Shown here in pieces: positions 36,459-43,869 of a stretch of DNA of 56,293 bases. This DNA comes from Thiobacter sp964445085 (GTDB lineage: Bacteria; Pseudomonadota; Gammaproteobacteria; Burkholderiales; Thiobacteraceae): contig CAYUJV010000003.1 in assembly GCA_964445085.1 (NCBI GenBank), positions 1-56,293 of the forward strand. The letters are read 5' to 3'. The position numbers and the translations under genes are program-made. A model generated the notes under the pieces. That model made no database searches and was not told the DNA's origin. It saw only the letters and a program-made list of their open reading frames with translations. The number at the start of each line of letters is the position of its first letter. The stretch's first letter is position 1.

Positions 36459-37226
36459 CTATTCGCCGTGCATCAAGCGCGAAATGATGCCCTCCTCGTC
36501 GCGGGGGCTGAAGAAGAACGGGTAGATGGAACGTACCTCGGGAATTTCGGCGAAGGTGCCGCCGTACTTGGCGATTTCACGTTCCGCGTGGCTGAAGTCC
36601 AGATGCATCAGCACCGCCGGCGCGCCTACCCGCGGGCACATGCGTTCCTCGCCGAACTTTTCGAAGCCGAGCATGCGCTTGTAGAAGGCGACGTGGCGCG
36701 GGTTGACCTCGATCACGACGTCGGTCGCGCCATGGATGCGATGGGCGTAGATGTAGGCCATGTGAAACAGCGAAGCCAGCACCCGCTTGGATTTGACGGT
36801 CTGGTCCACCGCCAGTTGGGTGAATTCGCAAACGGTGCGGCCCTGGCGGCGCAGGCTGTCGGTTTCAGCAAAATACAGCGCATCCACCATGAGGCCTTGG
36901 GGCGAATCGAAGCCGATGGTGAGGGTGCCGATGGGCTGGTCGCCGATGTCGGCCATCAGCGTGATGCGGCTCGGGCGCTCGCCCGGGGGGGCCTCCGTCT
37001 CGTAGCCGCGCCAGGCGTACATTTTCTTGATCAGGAGGTTGGCCGATTCGCGCCGGCCCTCGGAGTTCGCCAGGCGGATCTTGAACTGGCCGTGGGAAAG
37101 CACCAGGTTTTCGCCTCGGGGGGCCTCCCGCTCCAGTGACATCTGCTTCATGTGGTGCGCCTGCTGGAGCGGAAGTTCGACGATGGTTCTGCTCCACTCG
37201 TCTGCAGGCGCCTTGGATTTGCTCAT
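36459..37226 (-). CDS. FeeM-like N-acyl amino acid synthase / PEP-CTERM-associated acyltransferase (copy 1)
   Basis: 255 residues from ATG 37226, the in-frame Met nearest the conserved part; an upstream start would add a basic stretch with no homologue in copy 2. The fold is the GNAT/autoinducer-synthase type: FKIRLANSEGRRESANLLI, KKMYAWRGYE, an acyl-donor region QPIGTLTIGFDSPQG, CEFTQLAVDQTVKSKRVLAS, and EVNPRHVAFYKRMLGFEKFG. This class makes long-chain N-acyl amino acids from acyl-ACP, and such synthases have been reported to cluster with PEP-CTERM/exosortase loci, as here. First of a tight set with ThiF, nitroreductase and glycosyltransferase. A possible -10 (TAAACT, about 37319-37324, minus strand) lies upstream. 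Confidence 0.85.
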   Translation of the reverse strand: MSKSKAPADEWSRTIVELPLQQAHHMKQMSLEREAPRGENLVLSHGQFKIRLANSEGRRESANLLIKKMYAWRGYETEAPPGERPSRITLMADIGDQPIGTLTIGFDSPQGLMVDALYFAETDSLRRQGRTVCEFTQLAVDQTVKSKRVLASLFHMAYIYAHRIHGATDVVIEVNPRHVAFYKRMLGFEKFGEERMCPRVGAPAVLMHLDFSHAEREIAKYGGTFAEIPEVRSIYPFFFSPRDEEGIISRLMHGE

Positions 37227-37371
37227 TGCGGCCTTCCCCCCCCGTCCCCGGGCAAACGCGGACCGGCACGGCCGTCGGGCACACGCCTTTGTCATCCGCA
37301 GATCTTGCGCTGGATATCAGTTTAGCATGGGGCGTGCCCGCGCCGGGGCCGTTCCCGCGGACCAATGGGAA

Positions 37372-37500
37372 CTAGGGAACCTCTGCAAAAGGTCGCAAGC
37401 AAGCCCGGCTGGCCGCCGAGAAGCGCACCTGTACAAGGAGTACAGCGAGCATCGCAGGCGGCCAGACGGGCTGCGCAGTACTTTTGCAGAGGTTCCCTAG
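37372..37500 (-). repeat. MITE-like inverted-repeat element, copy 1
   Basis: 129 bases bounded by CTAG on both sides, with perfect terminal inverted repeats GGAACCTCTGCAAAA/TTTTGCAGAGGTTCC. The interior can fold into a long hairpin, including CTGTAC-N5-GTACAG. No coding capacity. A second copy is at 44961-45090 in the other absolute orientation. The CTAG flanks fit the YTAR four-base target duplication of IS5-group transposases, so a non-autonomous derivative is likely. The right end supplies the TAG stop of the neighbouring FeeM-like gene. Confidence 0.85.
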
Positions 37501-38273
37501 GGATTGTTGCGTGCCAGGCGCTTGAGGATGCCGGCCTCGTCTTCGGGGCTGAAGAAGTAAGGATAGAGGGAGCGCTCGCCCACCGCCTGCTCGCAGCGGC
37601 CGCCGAGCTGCTGCACCTGCTGCGCCACGAAGCCGAAGTCGATGTGCAGCAGGACCGCCGGTGCGCTGACCCGCGGGCAGGTGCGCTCGTCGCCGAGCTG
37701 GGTGAAGCCGAGCATGCGCTTGTAGAAGCCGGCGTGGCGCGGGTTCACTTCGATCACCGCCTCCGTATAGCCCAGCAGTTTGGACGGATAGAGGTAAGCG
37801 ATGTGGAACAGTGCGGCGATCACCCGCTTGGACCGCACGTCGGCATCGATGGCAAGCCGGGTGAATTCGCACACGTGCCGGCCGTGCCGGCGCAAGGTGC
37901 GGACCTCCTCGGGGTAGAGCTCTTCTGCGAACAGCTTGCCGGAATCGCCCAGGCCGATGGTGAGGGTGCCGATCACGCTGTGCTCGAAGTCGGCTGCAAG
38001 GGTGATCCGCTCGAGGGCGACCGCCGCGCCCTCGCTCAGCTCGTAGCCGCGCTGGCCGTACATCTTCTTAACTAGAAGCCCGGCCGATTCGCGGCCGCCG
38101 GCACTGTGCGCAAACCGCACCTTGAAGCGCTGACGCGTCCCGAAGGCGCCATCCTCGGCCCGCGGCGCCTCGATCGACATGTTGCGGAGTTCCGGTGCGG
38201 GCAACCAATCGGCGGGGGCGCCGATCAGCGTATGGTCGAAGGAAGGAATGGGTGTCTGTCTAGTCAACGCCAT
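37497..38273 (-). CDS. FeeM-like N-acyl amino acid synthase / PEP-CTERM-associated acyltransferase (copy 2)
   Basis: 258 residues from ATG 38273; a TTG six codons upstream is possible, and neither has a good ribosome site. It is a clear paralogue of the gene at 36459: FKVRFAHSAGGRESAGLLV, KKMYGQRGYE, VIGTLTIGLGDSGK, CEFTRLAIDADVRSKRVIAA and EVNPRHAGFYKRMLGFTQLG. The last residues (NNP) and the TAG stop lie at the edge of the inverted-repeat element, whose CTAG forms the stop codon, so the original C-terminus may have been altered slightly. Separated from copy 1 by the element and about 145 bases. Two synthases with different acyl or amino acid choice are plausible. Confidence 0.84.
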   Translation of the reverse strand: MALTRQTPIPSFDHTLIGAPADWLPAPELRNMSIEAPRAEDGAFGTRQRFKVRFAHSAGGRESAGLLVKKMYGQRGYELSEGAAVALERITLAADFEHSVIGTLTIGLGDSGKLFAEELYPEEVRTLRRHGRHVCEFTRLAIDADVRSKRVIAALFHIAYLYPSKLLGYTEAVIEVNPRHAGFYKRMLGFTQLGDERTCPRVSAPAVLLHIDFGFVAQQVQQLGGRCEQAVGERSLYPYFFSPEDEAGILKRLARNNP

Positions 38274-38340
38274 GGTTGAGCATAGTGGCAAAGCGAGCCA
38301 CGGAGCAATTACGTAGTTTACCCCAGACTTGTGCGCGGCA

Positions 38341-38359
38341 TGCCGGAATAATCCTTACA
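38341..38359 (-). promoter_or_regulatory. TGTAA...CCGGCA element upstream of the second FeeM-like gene
   Basis: On the minus strand TGTAA is followed after eight bases by CCGGCA, 68-86 bases before the start. It resembles the pairs upstream of prsT and the PEP-CTERM gene. The following GGCATGCCGCGCAC is like a sigma-54 core but has AC where GC is needed. Shared control with the PEP-CTERM genes is a hypothesis. Confidence 0.3.
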
Positions 38360-38468
38360 GTTTTGTACTCTGGCGCCGGCGAGTACGGGAACGTCATCAG
38401 CGGAACGCAGGCTTGGCGCGGTCAGCGGGTTTGGGCGAGAATGCCGGCTACACTTCGACGAGCGTGCA

Positions 38469-39230
38469 ATGCCCGAAAGAAACGACAGCGTCCCCGCCTG
38501 GGAGGGCGAGCAATCCGAGTACGCCCGGTACCTGCTCCATGCCCGGCAGGAAATCGTCCAAGTGCTGCGAGGGGTGATGAAAGCCCCGGAAATGGTCACC
38601 GCCTACTTCGACCATGGGGCGCGGTTCTTTCTCACCAGCGTCATCGCGGTCCAGCCTGGCGACGATGCGCTCTACTTCGATTATGGCGCCGATATGGAGG
38701 CCAACCGCCGGGCCCTGCAGGCCACGCGTCTCGTGTTCGTGACCAGTCAGGACAGGGTCAAGGTGCAGTTCGCAACCGGACCCTTGGCGGAAGTGCAGTA
38801 CAACGGGCGCCCCGCGTTTCGCACGCGCCTGCCTGACGTCCTGCTCAAGCTGCAACGGCGCGAATACTACCGCCTGGTGACGCCCATCCGTTCGCCCCTG
38901 ACCTGCGTGCTGCCCGTCCCCGGGGGCGCGCTCGAGGCGATGGTGACCGACATCAGCGTGGGCGGGGTCGGCCTGACTGGGCTTCCCCCCGCGGCCGCGC
39001 TTGCGGTGGGGGAGCGTCATCCCGGCTGTCGCATCGTGCTCCCGGACGAGGGGGTCATCCTGACTGCCATCGAGGTGCGCAGCCTGCAGGACGTCACCCT
39101 GCGCAGCGGCGCGGTGGTCAAGCGTGCCGGCTGCCGCTTCCTCGACATCCCGCCCAGCCAGCAGGCCATGATCCAGCGCTACATCATCCGCGTCGATCGC
39201 GAACGGCTGGCGCTGGTCAAGGGCAGCTGA
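38469..39230 (+). CDS. YcgR-like PilZ domain protein (flagellar brake type)
   Basis: 253 residues. N-terminal YcgR-type beta domain (about 35-130) followed by a C-terminal PilZ domain (about 133-245) with the c-di-GMP binding residues RREYYR and, after the usual spacing, DISVGG. Such proteins slow or bias flagellar or pilus motility when c-di-GMP is high. No flagellar gene is in the window, so here the target could also be pili or polysaccharide export. It begins at ATG 38469 after a 195-base spacer divergent from the FeeM-like gene. Its TGA stop is directly followed by the stop of hemB on the other strand (TGATCA). Confidence 0.88.
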   Translation: MPERNDSVPAWEGEQSEYARYLLHARQEIVQVLRGVMKAPEMVTAYFDHGARFFLTSVIAVQPGDDALYFDYGADMEANRRALQATRLVFVTSQDRVKVQFATGPLAEVQYNGRPAFRTRLPDVLLKLQRREYYRLVTPIRSPLTCVLPVPGGALEAMVTDISVGGVGLTGLPPAAALAVGERHPGCRIVLPDEGVILTAIEVRSLQDVTLRSGAVVKRAGCRFLDIPPSQQAMIQRYIIRVDRERLALVKGS

Positions 39231-40235
39231 TCAACCTTCCTTCAGCCAGCGCGCCGCATCCAGCGCGAAGTAGGTCAGGATGCCGTCGGCGCCCGCGCGC
39301 TTGAACGAGAGCAGCGACTCCAGCACGCAGGCCTTCTCGTTCAGCCAGCCGTTCTGCGCCGCCGCCTTGAGCATGGCGTACTCGCCGCTCACCTGATAGA
39401 CGTAGGTCGGCGCGCGGAACTCGTCCTTCACCCGGCGCACGATATCCAGATAGGGCAGGCCCGGCTTGACCATGATCATGTCGGCGCCTTCGTCCAGATC
39501 CAGGCCCACCTCCCACAGCGCCTCGTCCGAATTCGCGCAGTCCATCTGGTAGGTGTACTTGTTGCCGGCGCCGAGGTTGCCGGCGGAGCCCACCGCATCG
39601 CGGAAGGGTCCGTAGAAGCTGGACGCATACTTGGCCGAGTAGGCGAGGATCCGGGTGTGGATGAAGCCGGCGCCGTCCAGCGCGCCGCGGATGGCGCCGA
39701 TCCGCCCGTCCATCATGTCCGACGGCGCCACCACGTCGGCGCCGGCCTGGGCATGAGTGAGCGCCTGCTTTTGCAGCACGCCGACGGTCTCGTCGTTCAC
39801 CACGTAGCCGGCGGCGTCGATCAGGCCATCCTGGCCATGGCTGGTGTACGGGTCGAGGGCGACATCGGTGATGACACCCAGCTCGGGCAACCGTTGCTTC
39901 AGCGCGCGCACCACCCGCGGCACCAGGCCATCGGGGTTGTAGGCTTCGCGCGCGTCGTCGGTCTTGAGGGGGGCCTCGATCACCGGAAACAGGGCCAGCG
40001 CGGGAATGCCCAGCCGCAGGCATTCCTCCGCCAGGGGCAGCAGCCGGTCCAGGCTGCGCCGTTCCACGCCGGGCATGGAGGCCACGGCTTCGCTGCGGTT
40101 TTCGCCTTCGAGCACGAACACCGGGTAGATCAGGTCATCCGCGGACAAGCGGTTTTCCCGCATGAGGCGGCGCGAGAATTCATCCCGCCGCATCCTGCGC
40201 ATTCGTTTGCCCGGGTATTTGCCTTGGTTATGCAT
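39231..40235 (-). CDS. hemB: Delta-aminolevulinic acid dehydratase (porphobilinogen synthase)
   Basis: 334 residues. Condenses two 5-aminolevulinate molecules to porphobilinogen in tetrapyrrole synthesis. I prefer the ATG at 40235 (MHNQGKYPGKRMRRMRR) because GGAG stands six bases upstream; the ATG at 40247 would add four residues. Family features: YPVFVLEGENR, ITDVALDPYTSHGQDG, the Schiff-base lysines expected in YSAKYASSFYGPFR and MVKPGLPYLD. Where zinc-type enzymes have a Cys triad, the segment LDPYTSHG lacks Cys, so this is a Mg-dependent type. It pairs functionally with hemL at 41948. Confidence 0.96.
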   Translation of the reverse strand: MHNQGKYPGKRMRRMRRDEFSRRLMRENRLSADDLIYPVFVLEGENRSEAVASMPGVERRSLDRLLPLAEECLRLGIPALALFPVIEAPLKTDDAREAYNPDGLVPRVVRALKQRLPELGVITDVALDPYTSHGQDGLIDAAGYVVNDETVGVLQKQALTHAQAGADVVAPSDMMDGRIGAIRGALDGAGFIHTRILAYSAKYASSFYGPFRDAVGSAGNLGAGNKYTYQMDCANSDEALWEVGLDLDEGADMIMVKPGLPYLDIVRRVKDEFRAPTYVYQVSGEYAMLKAAAQNGWLNEKACVLESLLSFKRAGADGILTYFALDAARWLKEG

Positions 40236-40390
40236 GCTGAACTCCATTCCGATCCTGGGACATTATAACCGGGGGCTTCTGCCAAGCCCGCGGCGCAGCA
40301 GGATTTTCATTGCAAATCAGGAGATTGTAAAAAACTTTCACGCCGGCGCACATTTTCTGGAACTATCCGGCGCGTGGCCTATCATAGGGT

Positions 40391-40498
40391 ACAGATGGTA
40401 GCGATACCGTCTCCCGCTTCTCCTCCCTGAGCGGGTGCCTTAATCCCCATTAAGGCATTTACCCCCGGTTTTTGCTCCCCTTTAACCGGGGGTTTTTT
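40391..40498 (+). ncRNA. Predicted small RNA with four hairpins and C-rich anti-Shine-Dalgarno-like loops
   Basis: About 108 bases between hemB and engB, transcribed on the plus strand against neither neighbour except the last bases of engB. Hairpin 1 (40394-40411) has a seven-pair stem with a GCGA tetraloop. Hairpin 2 (40413-40435) is CCCGC/GCGGG with the loop TTCTCCTCCCTGA. Hairpin 3 (40436-40457) is a perfect nine-pair stem with loop CCCC. Hairpin 4 (40462-40492) is a nine-pair stem, loop containing CTCCCC, followed by six T (40493-40498), an intrinsic terminator. A TATCAT at 40380-40385 can serve as -10; the -35 is weak. Loops rich in CUCC can bind ribosome sites or CsrA-type targets. No coding potential. 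Confidence 0.8.
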
Positions 40499-41099
40499 AT
40501 GCCTGCTCGCCGCCCAAACCAAGCCAGGCGGCGATCGCCGCCTCCGCTTCCTCCGTTCCCTGTTTCTTCAGACTCGAGAACAGCTGCACCGTGCAGCTGG
40601 GATAGTGCGCCGCGAGCTCCTTGCGCACCGCCAGCAGCGTCTTCCCGGCCTCGTTGCGCGTCAGCTTGTCGGCCTTGGTCAGCAGGATGTGGATGGGGCG
40701 ACCGGTGGGCGCAAACCATTCGATCATCTGGCGGTCCAGCGGCGTGAGTGGGTGGCGCGCATCCATGATCAGCACCAGGCCGACCAGGCTGGCCCGCGTC
40801 TGCAGGTAATCCGACAGCGACTGTTGCCAGTGCCGGCGCACGCTTTCCGGCACCTTGGCGTAGCCGTAGCCCGGCAGATCCACCAGGTAGTTGCCGCCGT
40901 CCATGTGGAAAAAGTTGATGAGCTGCGTGCGCCCCGGCGTCTTGCTCACGAACGCGGCCTTGCGTCCGGCCAGGGTGTTGATGGCGCTCGACTTGCCGGC
41001 ATTGGAGCGGCCGGCGAAGGCGATCTCCCGTTCGGTGTGGGGAAGATCGCGCAGGGCGTGCACGGACTTTTCATACTTCAGGTTGCGGAATAACGACAT
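40497..41099 (-). CDS. engB: Ribosome biogenesis GTPase YihA/EngB
   Basis: 200 residues, a TrmE-Era-EngA-like GTPase needed for assembly of the large ribosomal subunit. G1 is GRSNAGKSSAINTL, G3 DLPGYGYAKV, G4 TKADKL and G5 near FSSLKK. N-terminus and length are standard. The gene ends inside the last bases of the terminator of the convergent small RNA, so that hairpin may also serve as its 3' end. Confidence 0.95.
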   Translation of the reverse strand: MSLFRNLKYEKSVHALRDLPHTEREIAFAGRSNAGKSSAINTLAGRKAAFVSKTPGRTQLINFFHMDGGNYLVDLPGYGYAKVPESVRRHWQQSLSDYLQTRASLVGLVLIMDARHPLTPLDRQMIEWFAPTGRPIHILLTKADKLTRNEAGKTLLAVRKELAAHYPSCTVQLFSSLKKQGTEEAEAAIAAWLGLGGEQA

Positions 41100-41143
41100 G
41101 CGGGTCTCGAAGGCAGCGATTTTTTGGCTCTGGGAGAGGCGTC

Positions 41144-41190
41144 AAACGGGAATTATGGTATAGAATAAGGGTTTTCTAATTTTCCCGTTT
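41144..41190 (+). promoter_or_regulatory. Promoter region of cytochrome c4 flanked by a perfect inverted repeat
   Basis: AAACGGGAA (41144-41152) and TTCCCGTTT (41182-41190) are a perfect inverted repeat around a TAGAAT -10 element (41161-41166; TATAGAAT in full). The start point would fall near 41173, inside the repeat. The arms could be operator half-sites or form a structure. The -35 is poor, which would fit activator control. Confidence 0.45.
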
Positions 41191-41230
41191 CAATAATTTC
41201 TTTAAAGAACAGCTTGAAGGAGCGATATCC

Positions 41231-41872
41231 ATGAAACCCACCCTGGCCATGGTCGTAGCTGCAGGTGTCTTCGCCGCTGGCGTTGCGCAGGCCGAAAATG
41301 CCCCCGCCAAAGGTGATCCCGCAAAAGCGGCGCCGATCGTGAACCAAATTTGTGCCGGTTGCCACGGCGCGGATGGCAACAGCACCAGCCCCGCGAATCC
41401 GAAGCTGGCTGGTCAGTCCGCGGAGTATATCATCAAGCAGCTGCACGACTTTAAGGCGGGCGCCAAGGATCCGAACAAGGAAGGGGCGCGCAAGAGCGCG
41501 GTCATGGGTGGCATCGCTTCCGCCCTCACCGACGAGGACATCGTCAACCTCGGCGCCTACTTCTCGGAGAAAACCATGAAGCCGGGTGCGGCCAAGGAGC
41601 CCTACACCGAGGGTGAGAAAATCTTCCGCGGCGGCAACCAGGCCACCGGCGTGCCGGCCTGCGCCGCCTGCCATGGCCCCACCGGCGCCGGCATCCCGGT
41701 GCAGTTCCCGCGCATCGGCGGCCAGCATGCCGAGTATGTGCTGGCGCAGCTGCATGCCTTCCGCAACCGCGATCGCCAGAACGACGCGGCCAAGATGATG
41801 CGCATGATCACCGACAAGATGACCGAGCAGGAGATGAAGGACGTGGCCAATTACGTGGCCGGCCTCAAGTAA
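41231..41872 (+). CDS. Cytochrome c4, dihaem periplasmic electron carrier
   Basis: 213 residues. A signal peptide ends near residue 21 (GVAQA/ENA). Two haem c sites, Cys41-Ala-Gly-Cys-His45 and Cys144-Ala-Ala-Cys-His148, lie in two similar halves of about 90 residues, the mark of cytochrome c4. Axial Met candidates are seen in each half. It passes electrons to terminal oxidases from the bc1 complex. A strong ribosome site (GAAGGAG) precedes the ATG. Followed by a bidirectional terminator shared with hemL. Confidence 0.93.
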   Translation: MKPTLAMVVAAGVFAAGVAQAENAPAKGDPAKAAPIVNQICAGCHGADGNSTSPANPKLAGQSAEYIIKQLHDFKAGAKDPNKEGARKSAVMGGIASALTDEDIVNLGAYFSEKTMKPGAAKEPYTEGEKIFRGGNQATGVPACAACHGPTGAGIPVQFPRIGGQHAEYVLAQLHAFRNRDRQNDAAKMMRMITDKMTEQEMKDVANYVAGLK

Positions 41873-41894
41873 ACCGCGGCATCGCAGCAAAAAA

Positions 41895-41918
41895 GGGAGG
41901 CTTCGGCCTCCCTTTTTT
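41895..41918. terminator. Bidirectional terminator between cytochrome c4 and hemL
   Basis: GGGAGGC (41895-41901), loop TTCG, GCCTCCC (41906-41912), then six T (41913-41918). The opposite side has an A-run (41889-41894), so it also works for the minus strand and can end hemL. Confidence 0.9.
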
Positions 41919-41947
41919 ATTGGCCCGCTTACCGGCTCGGCGCGCGG

Positions 41948-43228
41948 TCAGGCGCCGGCCAGCGCCTTGGCCGCCGCCGCGACGGTAGCCGCGATGTCGT
42001 CGTCGCTGTGCGCCGCGGAGACGAAGCCGGCCTCATAGGCGGAGGGCGCGAGGTAAATCCCTGCCTCCAGCATCGCGTGGAAGAAGCGGTTGAAGGCGTC
42101 CTTGTCGCAGGCCAGCGCCTCGGCATAGCTGGCCGGCGGCGTTGCGCTGAAGTAGATGCCGAACATTCCTCCCACCGACTGCGCGCTGAAGGCCACGCCC
42201 TGGGCGTGCGCCGCTTCCACCAGCCCGGCGCAGAGCCTGGCCGTGCGCTCGGCGAGGGCGTCGTAGAAGCCTGGCGCCTGCACCAACCGAAGCGTTGCCA
42301 GCCCGGCCGCCACCGCCACCGGGTTGCCGGACAGCGTGCCCGCCTGATACACCGGGCCGTTGGGCGCGAGCTTTTCCATGATCTCGCGTTTCCCGCCGAA
42401 CGCGCCCACCGGCATGCCGCCGCCGATGACCTTGCCCAGGGTCGTCAGGTCCGGCGTGATGTCGAACAGGCCCTGGGCGCTGCCGGGGCCGACGCGAAAA
42501 CCGGTCATGACCTCGTCGAAAATCAGCACCGCGCCGTGCTTCGTGCATTGCTCGCGCAGGGTCTCGAGGAAGCCCGCTGCCGGCACGATCAGGTTCATGT
42601 TGCCGGCCACCGGCTCGACGATGACGCAGGCGATCTCCGCGCCCATGCGCGCGAACACCTCCTCGACGGCGGCGCTGTCGTTGTAGGACAGCGTCAGGGT
42701 GTGCGCGGCCACCTCCGGCGGCACGCCGGCGGAACTGGGCTGGCCGAAGGTGAGCGCGCCGGAGCCGGCCTTCACCAGCAGGCTGTCGGCGTGGCCGTGG
42801 TAACAGCCCTCGAACTTGATCAGCTTGGAGCGGCCGGTATGGCCGCGCGCGAGACGGATCGCGCTCATGGTGGCCTCGGTGCCGGAGGACACCAGACGAA
42901 CCTCCTCCATGCTCGGCACGAGCCTGATCAGCAGCTCCGCCATTTCCAGCTCCCGCGCGGTGGGCGCGCCAAAGGACAGCCCCTGCGCGGCGGCCTCCTG
43001 CACGGCGCGGATCACCTCCGGATGGGCGTGGCCCGCGATCATCGGACCCCAGGAGCCGACGTAGTCGATGTAGCGCCGGTCGTCCTCGTCCCACAGATAG
43101 GCGCCCTGGCCCTTCTTGAAGAAGCGGGGCGTGCCGCCGACCGAGCGGAACGCGCGCACCGGCGAGTTGACGCCGCCGGGAATGAGTTTCTGCGAGCGCT
43201 GGAACAATTCTTCGTTGCGTGAAGCCAT
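41948..43228 (-). CDS. hemL: Glutamate-1-semialdehyde 2,1-aminomutase
   Basis: 426 residues from ATG 43228, the standard length and N-terminus (MASRNEELFQRSQKLIPGG). Makes 5-aminolevulinate from glutamate-1-semialdehyde with pyridoxal phosphate (C5 pathway). Family segments: SVGGTPRFFKKGQGAYLWD, SGTEATMSAIRLARGHTGR, VLIFDEVMTGFRVG and the PLP lysine in TLGKVIGGGMPVGAFGG. It follows thiE by 11 bases, so thiD-thiE-hemL probably form one transcript. Confidence 0.96.
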   Translation of the reverse strand: MASRNEELFQRSQKLIPGGVNSPVRAFRSVGGTPRFFKKGQGAYLWDEDDRRYIDYVGSWGPMIAGHAHPEVIRAVQEAAAQGLSFGAPTARELEMAELLIRLVPSMEEVRLVSSGTEATMSAIRLARGHTGRSKLIKFEGCYHGHADSLLVKAGSGALTFGQPSSAGVPPEVAAHTLTLSYNDSAAVEEVFARMGAEIACVIVEPVAGNMNLIVPAAGFLETLREQCTKHGAVLIFDEVMTGFRVGPGSAQGLFDITPDLTTLGKVIGGGMPVGAFGGKREIMEKLAPNGPVYQAGTLSGNPVAVAAGLATLRLVQAPGFYDALAERTARLCAGLVEAAHAQGVAFSAQSVGGMFGIYFSATPPASYAEALACDKDAFNRFFHAMLEAGIYLAPSAYEAGFVSAAHSDDDIAATVAAAAKALAGA

Positions 43229-43239
43229 GGCCTTCTCTT

Positions 43240-43869
43240 TCAGTGTTTCGTCTGGAACAAACTGTCGAACTGGGCGGCGACGGCCGCAATGTCCGGCGCG
43301 TCGAACAGGGCCGAGATCACCGCCACCGCATCCGCCCCGGCAGCGACGAGCGCAGCGGCATTCTCCGGCGTGATCCCGCCGATGGCGACCACCGGCAGCT
43401 TGAGCGCGCCCTTGGCCTCGGCCAGCAGGCCGATCGGGCACGGCCGCGCGCCCGGCTTGGTGGGAGAGGGATAGAAGCTGCCGAAGGCCACGTAATCCGC
43501 CCCCTCCGCTTCCGCGCGCCGCGCGCGGGCGAGGTCCTGGTAGCAGGACACGCCGATGATCTTGTCCGGGCCGAGGTTGATGCGCGCCTCCCGCAGGCTC
43601 GCGTCCTCCTCGCCCAGATGCACGCCGTCCGCGTCCGTCAGCACCGCCAGGCGCACGTCGTCGTTGATGATGAGCGGCACGGCGTGGGCGCGGCAGAGCG
43701 CGCGCAATTCCGCGGCCTGTTCGTGCCGGAGCGCGACGTCCCGGCTCTTGCTGCGGTACTGCACCAGGCGCGCGCCGCCGCTCAGCGCCGCCTTCACCTT
43801 GGCCAGCAGTGCCGCGGTATCGGGCATTTCCGGCGTGATGGCGTAGAGCCCCCTAATTTCCGCTTTCAT
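43240..43869 (-). CDS. thiE: Thiamine-phosphate synthase
   Basis: 209 residues from ATG 43869. Joins HMP pyrophosphate and thiazole phosphate to thiamine phosphate. A TIM-barrel with LYAITPE at the start, LVQYRSKS for pyrophosphate binding, IINDDVRLAV, GVHLGEEDA, VSCYQ, AFGSFYPSPTKPGA and PVVAIGGITPENA. The upstream extension of the frame lies inside thiD in another phase and was left out. It overlaps the end of thiD by 17 bases. Confidence 0.95.
   Translation of the reverse strand: MKAEIRGLYAITPEMPDTAALLAKVKAALSGGARLVQYRSKSRDVALRHEQAAELRALCRAHAVPLIINDDVRLAVLTDADGVHLGEEDASLREARINLGPDKIIGVSCYQDLARARRAEAEGADYVAFGSFYPSPTKPGARPCPIGLLAEAKGALKLPVVAIGGITPENAAALVAAGADAVAVISALFDAPDIAAVAAQFDSLFQTKH

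Noticed and set aside
37365..37500. Inverted repeat as a plain intrinsic terminator of the FeeM-like gene
   Set aside because: Length, CTAG borders and a second distant copy show a dispersed element; there is no T-run.
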